64,000 nucleotides of DNA from Palsa-1392 sp036490335 (GTDB taxonomy: Bacteria > Verrucomicrobiota > Verrucomicrobiia > Chthoniobacterales > UBA10450). Each line of letters begins with the position of its first letter. Position 1 is the first letter of the stretch. The DNA lies in NCBI GenBank assembly GCA_036490335.1, contig DASXEB010000011.1, positions 1-64,000 on the forward strand, read 5' to 3'. The notes beneath the pieces were generated by a model, which worked only from the letters and a program-made list of their open reading frames with translations, was not told where the DNA came from and ran no database searches. Below, one piece after another: positions 1-9,122 of this stretch. A program made the position numbers and the translations under genes.

Positions 1-2523
1 CGGATCCAAAAGCAGGCCCGGAATAGGTTGACCGTCTTCGGCCAGAGAAGGACCGAGCGCCCGGGCCAATATTTTCATGGGCGCGCTTCCTTTGATGATA
101 AACCCGTTAATTCCGACTTGAGCGCCAGTGGCTACGTCAGCGCGCGATGAAATATTGACCAGCTGACCAGGAGTCGGTGTCGGTGTAGCTGTCGCTGTCG
201 GTGTCGGGGTCGGAGTCGGGGGAGCGGCTAGAAGCTCAAAAAGCACATAAGTAGGGGCTCCGGCCGGTAGATAAGAGAGCTTATAATTCGGAGCTGCGCC
301 CGCAAATGCGACGGAATCAAAGGTGCCCGTGATACCGGATGAAGTGAGAATTTTGTACGATCCAAGCCGAGCGTTTGGATCTACGTCGATCTGCAAAGTA
401 CCTGCTAAGGAGGCGGGTCCGGTAACAGCAACGAGCGAAGGCGCGCTGCTGGAATTGATCCCGACATGGACAAGGCTTCCGAGGGTGTCGTTAGCCGGAT
501 CTGCTGGATTCAGGCTCAAACTGCCGAGAGTGAGGGTTTGTCCAGCGTCGGGAAAGATCGTTCCAGAATTGACAAACACATTTCCGGTCAAGGTCCCGTT
601 TCCGCTCAGCGTCCCTCTCTGAGGACTAAGGCCAAGGTTTCTACAGACGAGGATCGATGCGGTATCGATCTCCCCGTTGACTTTGAAATTCGCATTGTTG
701 ACCAGTACGGTCCCTGGATAAACCGTGGTCCCGTTGTAAACGACGGTTCCATTGCCTGTGACCAGAACGCTTGTCCCTCCTGCGCCGAAAACAGCATCAT
801 CAGTAAACCCGACTCCCGCGCCGAGTATCAGAAGGTCATTAGTATCCCGCGCCAGGAATGTGAGAGAAGAACCTGTGCGCAGGAAAATGCTGTCTCCGAA
901 TGCTGATCCATCGGTGCCGTCCGAACCTCCCGGGCCGCCGGTTCCATGAGTTCCTGCCTGGGTCGCGTTGTTTGATGTATTGAAAGTGGTCGGGATCCCG
1001 GGGATTGCTTGAACAATTAAACTCAAATAGCTATCGACAAAGATAGCGCCCCCAAGACCGCTCCCTCCGCCTCCGCCGCCGCCGCCGAAGCCCGTTCCGA
1101 CGGTATTGGCGCCAGCCCCTCCAGCTCCTCCGCCGAGATTTCCGAGATCAATTCCGCCCGAGGCAGTGGGGCCATTAGAAGGTCCGCCACCCGCACCGCC
1201 GCCGCCGCCAGGAGAATTGCCGCCGTCGGCAGGCGTAATCCCAGATTGGTTGACTCCTCCTCCGCCGCCGCCACCGCCAACTCCTCCCGATCCACCTTGG
1301 ACGGTATAACCGATATCAAAAGCGCCGGTGCCAGCGCCCCCGCCGCCGCCGCCACCGTAGCCACCACTCGCGGCCTGTCCGTCAACTTCATTTGAAGGCT
1401 CCGTCGTTACGACTCCGCCACCGCCACCGCCCCCACCATCTCCCCCATTACCCCCGGAAGGGATAGGGTCGTCGTTAGGGATAGCACCGTTAGCTCCCGG
1501 TGGTATGTTGCCCTGGCCCTGCGTTCCATTCGACCCGGCGCTTCCGCCGCCGCCTCCACCTGGAAGTAGAGCGCCTCCGCCGCCACCGCCTCCCGCATTG
1601 TTTCCTCCACTATTACCTCCTCCACCAGAGCCAGCGGTAATCATGAGACCATAACCATTTCCATCCAGTCCGACGTTTTGATCCGAACCTCCATTCCCCA
1701 GATTGGTGAGCGTTCCAATGGTAGCGAGGGATCCCAAACCGCCACCTCCGCCTCCACCACCACCGAGAAAGTCAGTCGAAAGAGTGACATCACCGCCATT
1801 TCCACCGAAACCTCCTCCACCCGCGCCCCCGGTACTTCCAGTGGTCGTAACAGAACCACCATTTCCGCTAAAGCCGCCACCGCCGCCGCCGCCCTCATTG
1901 CCGGTAGAAGAGAGTCCTAAATAACTTCCCCCATTGCCACCAACCGCGGAGCAGTTCTGGATCGCTACGTTGATCAAAGCGATTGAAGGATTCGAACCGT
2001 TTAAAAAAGTTTGAGGTGCGCAGATGGCTCCTCCGGCGCCCATGCCACCGCCGCCGCCCGCAATTCCGTTTCCGCCGTTGCCGCCTTTTGCGGTCAGGTT
2101 TTGGAAGATCATGTTTTGGATCGTCACATTCCCCATTGCGATAAAGAATCCGGGGTAAGCGCCATTGTTACCGTCAATCGTGACCGTCGGAGTAGGGCCT
2201 GCATTGCCGATCGTGATATTCACCGGATTCGGCGAATTGTTAATGATCGGCAGAATTCCATTGAGCTGAATCGTCATCGGCGCCGCAAAAACGATCGCGT
2301 AATCATCGGGCACCGTGTTCAAGTCTTGATTCATCGAATTCAAGGCGTACCTCAAATCGCCTGCCTCGCCGATTCCGCCCGGATCGTTGTCTGAGCTGAT
2401 TGTGACATTGAGCGTGGTCAGGGCGAGGAGGGAGCTTGAGGTGAACGCGAGGATGAAGGCAACAAGCGCAACAGAGCCGAGCGTTTTGAAGGTAGAGAAT
2501 TTGTGGGTTTGAATGGTTTTCAT
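1..2523 (-). CDS. Large secreted glycine-rich repeat protein (3' end outside window)
   Basis: Reading leftwards from the ATG at 2523 the frame stays open to the window edge, giving 841 residues without a stop. An AGGA box sits 8 bases upstream of the ATG. Residues 1-34 form a typical signal peptide. The next stretch (about 45-60) resembles the CSLREAI-type beginning of secreted beta-helix proteins. About residues 140-490 are extremely rich in GGNGG and GGGGG runs, with short hydrophobic stretches between. A PTPTPT linker (about 765-785) precedes a domain with an RALGPSL motif, the same domain seen twice in the esterase at 53752-55380. I infer an exported, probably cell-surface beta-helix protein; its ligand is unknown. 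G-rich codons give many spurious frames on the other strand. No PEP-CTERM tail can be assessed because the C terminus is cut off. Confidence 0.8.
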   Translation of the reverse strand, partial: MKTIQTHKFSTFKTLGSVALVAFILAFTSSSLLALTTLNVTISSDNDPGGIGEAGDLRYALNSMNQDLNTVPDDYAIVFAAPMTIQLNGILPIINNSPNPVNITIGNAGPTPTVTIDGNNGAYPGFFIAMGNVTIQNMIFQNLTAKGGNGGNGIAGGGGGMGAGGAICAPQTFLNGSNPSIALINVAIQNCSAVGGNGGSYLGLSSTGNEGGGGGGGFSGNGGSVTTTGSTGGAGGGGFGGNGGDVTLSTDFLGGGGGGGGGLGSLATIGTLTNLGNGGSDQNVGLDGNGYGLMITAGSGGGGNSGGNNAGGGGGGGALLPGGGGGGSAGSNGTQGQGNIPPGANGAIPNDDPIPSGGNGGDGGGGGGGGVVTTEPSNEVDGQAASGGYGGGGGGGAGTGAFDIGYTVQGGSGGVGGGGGGGGVNQSGITPADGGNSPGGGGGAGGGPSNGPTASGGIDLGNLGGGAGGAGANTVGTGFGGGGGGGGSGLGGAIFVDSYLSLIVQAIPGIPTTFNTSNNATQAGTHGTGGPGGSDGTDGSAFGDSIFLRTGSSLTFLARDTNDLLILGAGVGFTDDAVFGAGGTSVLVTGNGTVVYNGTTVYPGTVLVNNANFKVNGEIDTASILVCRNLGLSPQRGTLSGNGTLTGNVFVNSGTIFPDAGQTLTLGSLSLNPADPANDTLGSLVHVGINSSSAPSLVAVTGPASLAGTLQIDVDPNARLGSYKILTSSGITGTFDSVAFAGAAPNYKLSYLPAGAPTYVLFELLAAPPTPTPTPTATATPTPTPGQLVNISSRADVATGAQVGINGFIIKGSAPMKILARALGPSLAEDGQPIPGLLLDP

Positions 2524-2824
2524 AAGCGAGTTCCTAGCGAGCAGGAAGCAGAGTTCGCGCCATGCAGTCGCTAGGACGAGCCGCTGCCCAATGTCGAAGC
2601 TCGGATTTCGAACGTCGAGAGGAGCTTCGCAGCTCTCTCGCCATCCCTCACCCAACGGTGCGGCCGGTTCGAGCGACTTCGCCCGCTCCGACTTGCAAGA
2701 TGGCCATCGAATAAGTGGCTGTGCCGTCGAAGCGAGCTTTACTCGTTAGGCAAATCCTTATTTTTCGCGCGCTTCGTCCGCGGAGCCGGCACGGCCGCCT
2801 AACGAGTAAAGGGCTGCGACGCGC
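2524..2824. other. Intergenic region with a long-looped inverted repeat
   Basis: No convincing gene. It lies upstream of the glycine-rich protein and downstream of the lipoprotein gene. The only structure seen is a perfect 15-base inverted repeat, arms at 2737-2751 and 2797-2811, built from two opposed copies of the dispersed GCCTAACGA word extended by GTAAAG; the arms are 45 bases apart. It could act as a 3' end for the lipoprotein transcript, but no U-run follows. Confidence 0.5.
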
Positions 2825-3355
2825 TCAGCGGCGGCGAAATTGTTCCGTGACCTGCGCGACGACGAGGCCAAACTTCGTGATCGTGGTGTGGTTGACCATT
2901 GTCTGGCCGTCGGGCTGCAGATACATCCACTGGCTCAGGCGCACGGTGGCGAGCGGGTTGCCGGGCGAGAGGGCGAGCGGGAAGCTCCAGTGGAACGCGT
3001 TCCCGTAGACTTCACCCACGGCGGTGCCGACGACGTCGTTGGCGGTCGCGGAGAAGTGATGCGCGTCGAGCCGGCGAATCCGCCAGGAACGGTGCTGCGG
3101 TTTTGCCTCTCCAACTTCGAGGTCCTGTTCGAGGAGGAAAGTTTTCCCTTCCCAATGGCCGGTGGTTTGGGTGCGCACGATCTCCTCCGGGGCGCCGCGC
3201 CGGTTCTCCATCACTCCGATGGAACTGGTGTGCCCGGCAAAGAACCGGGTCGGGTCGAAGAGCGGCCGCTCGCCGGCGAACTGCGGCACTTTCATCGAGC
3301 TGCAGCCGGTGAAAAGAAAGAGCCAGATAAAACCGGAACGAGCGAGCCGCGTCAT
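2825..3355 (-). CDS. DUF3833-type lipoprotein
   Basis: A 176-residue protein starting at the ATG at 3355; upstream in-frame codons lack protein character and the chosen start gives a clean lipoprotein signal with lipobox LFTGC (Cys18). The body matches what I know of DUF3833: a GHTSSIGVM segment, a TGHWEGKTF strand, a central VVGTAVGEVYGNAFHW motif and a terminal TITKFGLVVAQVTEQF segment. DUF3833 proteins are small envelope lipoproteins of unknown function, lipocalin-like in pattern. It is a single gene on the minus strand with no operon partner. Family call is from memory of conserved motifs; function is not known. Confidence 0.75.
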   Translation of the reverse strand: MTRLARSGFIWLFLFTGCSSMKVPQFAGERPLFDPTRFFAGHTSSIGVMENRRGAPEEIVRTQTTGHWEGKTFLLEQDLEVGEAKPQHRSWRIRRLDAHHFSATANDVVGTAVGEVYGNAFHWSFPLALSPGNPLATVRLSQWMYLQPDGQTMVNHTTITKFGLVVAQVTEQFRRR

Positions 3356-3697
3356 GCCAGATAAGACATCGGTCTGACCGTAACGCCAGCAGGATCGGTA
3401 GGTGAGACTGGACCATTCATCCAAATGCGTTGCCTGCCTGAGTGAGCGAGTTATACTCGTTAGGCACAAGGGAGGCGCCGGGAGAGCAATTCTCCCGACG
3501 CTACTCTTTTGTCCAGGAGCCTTGGTCTTGGTTTGGGGACTGGGGTCATGGAAGGGAGCGAGACTCGCCGCCCAACTGGAGGAGCGAATTTCCCAAGCGG
3601 TCGATCTGTCGGGAAGATGGATGTGGGCCAACCGCCATTTTGCGAGGCGCGGCGCAGAAAAGCGTGCGATGGGTCTGGCCTGACGAATCCAAATCCA
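3356..3697. other. Intergenic region
   Basis: Between the divergently transcribed lipoprotein and DUF5069 genes. Open frames continue into it from both sides but look random. One exact copy of the dispersed word (minus orientation, 3457-3465) is present. Both promoters should lie here; I could not recognise one with confidence. Confidence 0.4.
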
Positions 3698-4129
3698 ATG
3701 ATCAATCCTTCACCGCGCAGCCCTCGCGATAAAGTGGGCGGCCTGGTTTATTTCGGCCGCATGATCGACAAAATCCGTCTGCACCTGCGCGGGGAATTGC
3801 CGGCCGATTATCACGAAAACTTCGGCGCCGAGGATGCGCTCGACGGTATCCTGGCCCAGTTCCTCGAAGTGGAACATCGGCAGATCGTTCAACGCACGTC
3901 TGAAGGCGGAAGCGACGAGGAGATCCTGGAGTGGTGCTGCGCTCAGAATCACCGGCCGAACACCAGACAGATCTTGATCTGGAACGCCTTCGCGGCAAAG
4001 GTCGGTTGGCGCGATCGCGCGGCCGCCACTGTGACCCGCGTCAATCAGCGTCGCGGACTCGACGGCAAACTGGCCACCATCTTCGAATGCATCGACGCCG
4101 ACGAAGGCCGCGGCCTCCCGCCCGCCTAA
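3698..4129 (+). CDS. DUF5069 domain protein
   Basis: A 143-residue protein. The ATG at 3698 begins a sequence that immediately matches DUF5069 (SPRDKVGGLVYFGRMIDK), while upstream residues in the open frame do not, so this start is preferred. The family is common in Verrucomicrobiota and Planctomycetes and has no known function; conserved features seen are the LIDK/MIDK helix, a GGSDEEILEWC segment and an EIWNxFxxKxGW-like motif. The TAA stop lies inside a copy of the dispersed word GCCTAACGA (4124-4132). A second, divergent paralogue is at 26714-27142. Confidence 0.8.
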   Translation: MINPSPRSPRDKVGGLVYFGRMIDKIRLHLRGELPADYHENFGAEDALDGILAQFLEVEHRQIVQRTSEGGSDEEILEWCCAQNHRPNTRQILIWNAFAAKVGWRDRAAATVTRVNQRRGLDGKLATIFECIDADEGRGLPPA

Positions 4130-4207
4130 CGAGAAGCTGCGCCGTTTTGCAAAACCGAGGGAAGGGAAATCGGTTCTGAAAGGGTGCGAGCGATCGAGAA
4201 GCAAAGC

Positions 4208-6586
4208 TCAGGGCGAGCTCTTTGGCTTGAGCGAGGCCACAATCTTGCCGAAGCGCGGGTCGTTGCGCAGCGGATCCCAGAGGGGATCGAAGAGCAGAGT
4301 GCCGTAGTCGACGCCTCCCGTTGTCCGGGCGGAGATGGCCAATTGGGCGAGGGCGAGCTCTTTGTCGCCCGTGAGGATGCCGATGGTCGCCAGGGTCTCC
4401 GCGTAAGTGACGGCGACGATCGCGTCCCGGGAAGTGCGCAAGGGCTCGAGGCTGGCGATGGCTTTCGCTTTTTCTCCCAGGAAAGCAAAGGTGACGGCGC
4501 GATCGCCTGTCGCATACAGCGGGTCGTCCCGGTATTCGTTCGTGAGCGTGTCCTGGAACTGGACTGCGGTGGCCCGGGCAGCGTCGTTCTGCCCAGTGTC
4601 ATGATAAAGGAACATCAAATACCTCTGGAGCTCGAGGCGCTGGTAGGATGCTTCGGGTGTACCCAGCTTCGGGAGGGCCGCATGCAAGGCTGCGATCGCC
4701 TTGCCCAGCCGGCGCTCGTAGGTCCACTGCTGGATCTGCGCAAGGAAAGACGCTGGGTCGTCGTCAGGCTGCTGCGGCAGAAGGGCGGCCGCGGCGGTGA
4801 GGTTTCCCATCTCTTGAAAGGCCATGCTCTTGATGGCCAGCGCCCAGCGATCGTCGGGCGCCATCTCCAGCAGCCTGTCGCATGTCTGGGTCACCGCGGG
4901 ATAGTCGCGCAGAGTAAAAAGGGCGTCGCACATTCCCTCCAAAAGCGCGGAGTTGCGCGGGTCGAGGGCGATGGCGCGCCGGTAGTAATCGACGCTTTTT
5001 TGCCACTGGCCGTTACGGCGGGAGATGAGGGCGAGGGCTTCGTCGATTTTGCTGTCGTTCGGGGACAGCTTGAGGGCTTTTTCAAACCAGCGGGTGGCGG
5101 CCGTGAAGTTTTTCTCTCCATAATAGGCGAGATAGCCCTGCGCGAGGCTCGCCTCCGCGGAGTCGGGCTGGAGGGCGAAGGCCTGCTCGGCTGCCGCGCG
5201 CCCTTCGACGAGGGAGCTGGCGGGATCGACGGCGTTAAAGTATTTGCGCAGCGACTCGCGCGCCAATCCCACCCACGCTTGGAGGAAGCCGGGATCTAGG
5301 CGCGCGGCCGCACGGTAATATTTGATTGCTTCGTCACGATCCTTCCGGCTCAGATCGTAGGCGCGGCTGTCAATGGCCTGCGCCCAGAGGTAGGCGTCGT
5401 AAGCCTGGAGGTTGCTGGTCGGTTTGCGCTCGATCTGCGCGAGCTGCGCCGGCGCGATTTTGGCTTGGAGCTGGTCGGCAATGGTCTTGGCGATCTCGCT
5501 TTGAATGGCGAAGACGTCGTGGAGGGGGCGGTCGTAGTTCTCGGCCCACTCGTGCGCGTCGGTGCGCGCGTTGATGAGCTGGGCGTTCACCCGCACGGTG
5601 TCGGCGGCGCGCTGCACGCTGCCCTCGAGCAGATGGGCGACGCCGAGCTGCCGCCCGATCTCGCGCAGGTTCCGCAGGGCGCCGGTTTTGTATTGCATCA
5701 CGCTCGTGCGGCTGATGACTTTGAGGTCGGCGATCTTGGCCAGGTCGGTCAGGATTTCATCCTGCACGCCGTCGGCGAAAAAGGCGTTGTTCGGATCGCT
5801 GCTCAGGTTTTCGAAAGGGAGGACAGCGACGCTTTTGTCGGGAACAGCGGCCGGGAGCGCTGCTGCGCCTTCGCGCGGCGCGACTTTCCGGCCTAACGAG
5901 AAAAGGCCTAACGAATAAAGGACTCCGCCAAGCACGAGGAACGCGGCGAGCGCAGCCAGAGCCACCCATTTCCCGCGGCGGGACACCGGCCGGCGCACCT
6001 TTGCCGCAGGCTTGAACTTCGCCGGCAGACCCGGATTTCCCACCCGCTCGTCGTAGAGATTGAAGACGTGCACCCTAACCCCGTGCTTCACTTCGCACTC
6101 GCCGAGATCGTGCAGGAGCGGTTTCCAATGGCCGTAGTGCTCGAGGTCTTCAGCCACATGTTTGGAGACGAGGATGTGGCCGGCGTCGCCGCAATCCATC
6201 ACCCGCTGCGCGAGGTTGATCCCGGCGCCGGCGATGTTCTGCCGCTCGTTCACATCCGCGAGATGATGCACCGGCCCGCTGTGAATTCCCATCCGCACGC
6301 CAAGCCCCGGATGGCCGCACAAGCCTTCGCTCACTTGGAGCGCGCACTCCACCGCCGTTTCCGGCGACTGGGTGAAAACCAACGCCATGCCGTCGCCGGT
6401 CGGCAGTTGAATGAGCTGGCCGGCCGCCTCCGCTTCGCCCACCGCCGCCGCGCCGCGCACGAGCTGGTTCAAGTCCCGCATCCCCTCCGATTGCTCGTCG
6501 ATCAGCAGCTTCGAGTAACCGACGATGTCGAGAAAGAGCACGTGCGCGATCTCGAGGCGCAGCTTCGGCTTCTGCTCTTCCGGCAT
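4208..6586 (-). CDS. Class III adenylate/guanylate cyclase fused to TolB-like and TPR domains
   Basis: 792 residues. Residues about 10-185 are a class III cyclase homology domain with the metal-binding aspartates at D20 (FLDIVGYSK) and D65 (PTGDGMAL). One membrane helix follows (about 208-232). After it comes the TolB-like domain that usually begins KSVAVLPFENLS and carries an ADGVQDEILT motif (about 250-390), then a long array of tetratricopeptide repeats to the C terminus. Such proteins are thought to be membrane-anchored cyclases or signalling scaffolds; the cytoplasmic cyclase would face inwards and the TPR part outwards. The membrane segment is encoded partly by two adjacent copies of the dispersed word (5891-5899 and 5906-5914), giving SLG twice. 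Enzymatic activity is inferred from the two aspartates only. Confidence 0.85.
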   Translation of the reverse strand: MPEEQKPKLRLEIAHVLFLDIVGYSKLLIDEQSEGMRDLNQLVRGAAAVGEAEAAGQLIQLPTGDGMALVFTQSPETAVECALQVSEGLCGHPGLGVRMGIHSGPVHHLADVNERQNIAGAGINLAQRVMDCGDAGHILVSKHVAEDLEHYGHWKPLLHDLGECEVKHGVRVHVFNLYDERVGNPGLPAKFKPAAKVRRPVSRRGKWVALAALAAFLVLGGVLYSLGLFSLGRKVAPREGAAALPAAVPDKSVAVLPFENLSSDPNNAFFADGVQDEILTDLAKIADLKVISRTSVMQYKTGALRNLREIGRQLGVAHLLEGSVQRAADTVRVNAQLINARTDAHEWAENYDRPLHDVFAIQSEIAKTIADQLQAKIAPAQLAQIERKPTSNLQAYDAYLWAQAIDSRAYDLSRKDRDEAIKYYRAAARLDPGFLQAWVGLARESLRKYFNAVDPASSLVEGRAAAEQAFALQPDSAEASLAQGYLAYYGEKNFTAATRWFEKALKLSPNDSKIDEALALISRRNGQWQKSVDYYRRAIALDPRNSALLEGMCDALFTLRDYPAVTQTCDRLLEMAPDDRWALAIKSMAFQEMGNLTAAAALLPQQPDDDPASFLAQIQQWTYERRLGKAIAALHAALPKLGTPEASYQRLELQRYLMFLYHDTGQNDAARATAVQFQDTLTNEYRDDPLYATGDRAVTFAFLGEKAKAIASLEPLRTSRDAIVAVTYAETLATIGILTGDKELALAQLAISARTTGGVDYGTLLFDPLWDPLRNDPRFGKIVASLKPKSSP

Positions 6587-6760
6587 AGATTCGCGACTGT
6601 ATGCAAACGCCGTCCTTACTCTAGCGCTTTCTTTCTCCGCGCGCCGCCGCGCTATCCGCGCAGGGCTAACGAGCCAAGGACGGCAGCGCGCTCAAAAGAG
6701 GCTGCTTAAAAAATTACATTGTTCTGTTGCATCAGCCATTACTTGTGTTCTCGTGGGCGG

Positions 6761-7174
6761 ATGCAAACCATCAGCATCGCTGAACTAGAGGCCAGGGAAA
6801 AACAACTCGCAGAAATCATTCAGGAGAAGCAACAGCTACTCGAATCGCTGCGGCGGACACGGGAGTATCTCCAGGACGGCTCCGAGGCGCCGCAGGCGTC
6901 GCAGGCACCACACGCACCGCAAGTGCAGAAACCGGTGCACCCAGCTGCCACGGTGGAATATGGGCGCAACACCCGCCTCGTCCGGCTGGCGGTTAAGTCC
7001 ATGGCAAAGAATTACACCTTCAAAGACATCAAGTTGTTCCTGGTGGGAGCCGGCACGCCGCTTCCGACCAACGCCATCAGTGTGGTGATTAACCGGCTGA
7101 AACGGATCGGGGAGATCAAAGAATTCCGAAAAGGAAAAGGACGCCGCGCCGCCATCTACAGGAGAATCGATTAA
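6761..7174 (+). CDS. Hypothetical protein with coiled coil and winged-helix-like C terminus
   Basis: 137 residues from the ATG at 6761 (MQTISIAELEAREK); an open extension upstream is rich in Cys and Ser and looks non-coding. Residues 1-40 form a strongly charged, Leu-rich coiled coil. A Pro/Ala/Gln-rich linker with repeated QAPHAP units follows. The C-terminal 70 residues read like a small winged-helix domain: helix (LAVKSMAKNY), a proposed recognition helix around LPTNAISVVINRLKRIGEI, then a basic KGKGRR stretch. I do not recognise the family. A DNA-binding role is an inference from the basic C terminus. It stands alone between two minus-strand genes. Confidence 0.6.
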   Translation: MQTISIAELEAREKQLAEIIQEKQQLLESLRRTREYLQDGSEAPQASQAPHAPQVQKPVHPAATVEYGRNTRLVRLAVKSMAKNYTFKDIKLFLVGAGTPLPTNAISVVINRLKRIGEIKEFRKGKGRRAAIYRRID

Positions 7175-7196
7175 AGGGCGGCGTAGCCGGCGTCGG

Positions 7197-9005
7197 CTAC
7201 ACGTCCTCTTCTTCGTCGTGTTTCTTGTCCCAGTCGGGAAATTTCTCGATCGGGTGCATGAGCAATCGCGTCGCTGGTCTGCGGTAGCCAACCGGCACCC
7301 AGACGCCTTCTTCGCAAACTTCGACCGTCATGAAGTAATCGGCCCACTTCGGATGATCGTCGGCTTCCCACGACTCGTCGGCGCCTGATTCGGTCGGCTC
7401 GAGCAGGTCGGAGTCGGGTTCTGCTTCCTTCTCGGCCGGGGGAGCGAATTCCTCCGGGAGAGTTTCTTCTCCCAGTTCCTGGCGTTCCTGGTAAACCCGC
7501 AGCCGTTCCAAAAAAGCGAGGTAATCGCGCCGGCGGGAAGAATAATCTCTCGCTTGCTGAATGCGTTCCTCGAGATCTGCCTCGACTTCATCCTTCCAGG
7601 CTTCGGGATCGCGTTGCCACTGCGACTTCGGGTCGATCCGCAGGTCCACGGCCCATCCGTCGCGCAGCCAGGCCAGCTCGTGGCGCAAGAGGTCGATCAA
7701 GTCCGACATTTGATCGGCGATTTCGATATCGTGAACGACCACGTCCAGTCTCCCGCGGCTGGCATCGGAAGAATGGGAATAGGTCTCGCCCCAGTCGCCT
7801 CCATACTTTCGCGTCAGCGCCCGATCGAGGCGGGCGGCGAGCCATGTGCCCTGCGCTTCGGCCACCGCGAGGGGAACCGGTTCGGCGCGGACGCCGACGG
7901 GGGAGTCAAAACCGGGCGGCGGATTTCCCCGAGTCTGGATAAAACGATAGACCGGCCGGGGCAATGGACGCGGCGTTGGCAGGAGACATTCGTAGTCCCA
8001 GCCGCCGAGGGCGGCGTTGATGCCGGCCTGCTCGGGCGTGAGCGGTTTGTCGCCGCAACGCCGCAGCTCGCGCAGGCTGTCCGACATTAGCAGGACGGTG
8101 TAATCGAGTGGAAATTCGCGCGCCAGGTGCAGGACGGCGAGGGCGGGCATGCGGCCGACCGGCGAGAGATCGCGATAACGTTCGCCGCCGAGCACGAGCT
8201 TGCGCAGTTCCGCCAGAGCCGCGAGCGGCTCGATGCTTTTGTAGGGGCCTTCGAAGGTGACGTCTTCGAGGGCGGCGTACTTTTCCACACCCACGAGGCT
8301 CGCGATCGGCGAGATTTGCGCTTCGCGCAGCGCCGGCATGTCCGGCAAGGCGTGCCCGTCCTGGACCGGCGCGCGGCCGGAGCCCCAGCCATTGAACAAG
8401 ACCTTTGTCACCTTCGGCAGCGTGCCGACCCCGGCGAGCATGGGCAGATTTCCGTGCAGGGTAACTTGGTTCAGCTCGGGCAACTCGGCCAGCGCGCGCA
8501 GATCGCACCAGGGAAAGCCGAGCCACAGGTGCACCGTCTTTAGTTTCGGACAAGACCGCAGTCCGGAAAAGTCATCCAGAATTTCGTCCTGCAACCAAAG
8601 GTGCTCCAGCTCCGGCAGGTCACGCAGGCCAGCGAGATCGTCCAGCTCGGTCGGCGCGAGATGGAGGTCTTTCATGAGCGGACAAAAGCGCAGCGCCGCC
8701 AGGTCCCGCACCGGTCGATCTTCACCGAACGTCCAATGGTCGAACCTGGTGAAGCCGTTGACGAACTCGGCCGCGCGCTTGACGTCGATCTCGGAGAAGA
8801 TTTGCCGGTGCGCCGGATTAAGGCGCCGCCCCCGCCGACGCTCGCGCTCGAGGTCGAAGTTGCCGCGGTCCGGGATGGGAATTTTCTCGCGATCCTTCCA
8901 TTTGATGAGCCCTGCCTCGATTAGAATCTCGGCCGAGAAAGCCTCATCGAGCGTCCGCTCGGGGGCCATCACCCAGGCGACGAATTCCTCGGCCAGCGCG
9001 TCCAT
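7197..9005 (-). CDS. Leucine-rich-repeat protein
   Basis: 602 residues, no signal peptide, so probably cytoplasmic. After an acidic N-terminal region, residues about 110-340 contain successive irregular leucine-rich repeats of roughly 22 residues (for example LMKDLHLAPTELDDLAGL and LEHLWLQDEILDDFSGL), the pattern of bacterial internalin-like or SDS22-like LRRs. The C-terminal third is different: a charged helical region with a run of Glu/Arg and an acidic tail. The N-terminal segment and tail match no family I can name. LRR domains mediate protein contacts; the partner cannot be inferred from neighbours. Confidence 0.7.
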   Translation of the reverse strand: MDALAEEFVAWVMAPERTLDEAFSAEILIEAGLIKWKDREKIPIPDRGNFDLERERRRGRRLNPAHRQIFSEIDVKRAAEFVNGFTRFDHWTFGEDRPVRDLAALRFCPLMKDLHLAPTELDDLAGLRDLPELEHLWLQDEILDDFSGLRSCPKLKTVHLWLGFPWCDLRALAELPELNQVTLHGNLPMLAGVGTLPKVTKVLFNGWGSGRAPVQDGHALPDMPALREAQISPIASLVGVEKYAALEDVTFEGPYKSIEPLAALAELRKLVLGGERYRDLSPVGRMPALAVLHLAREFPLDYTVLLMSDSLRELRRCGDKPLTPEQAGINAALGGWDYECLLPTPRPLPRPVYRFIQTRGNPPPGFDSPVGVRAEPVPLAVAEAQGTWLAARLDRALTRKYGGDWGETYSHSSDASRGRLDVVVHDIEIADQMSDLIDLLRHELAWLRDGWAVDLRIDPKSQWQRDPEAWKDEVEADLEERIQQARDYSSRRRDYLAFLERLRVYQERQELGEETLPEEFAPPAEKEAEPDSDLLEPTESGADESWEADDHPKWADYFMTVEVCEEGVWVPVGYRRPATRLLMHPIEKFPDWDKKHDEEEDV

Positions 9006-9122
9006 CCGTCAGCGGTCATAACATCGCCTGTCTCCCGCGCAAGCGGATTTTGCGCTATTTGACGAAGCCTTTCGCCGAAACGAGAAATCGCTAGAGTCAG
9101 CAGCTGATTTAATCTCACCCGT

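Noticed and set aside
2840..3364. Long plus-strand frames opposite the lipoprotein gene (2840-3364, 2899-3312)
   Set aside because: Arg-rich translations without any motif; they are shadows of the GC-rich coding strand of the DUF3833 gene.
4184..5299. 371-codon plus-strand frame opposite the cyclase
   Set aside because: The opposite strand has clear TPR and TolB motifs; the plus frame has none.
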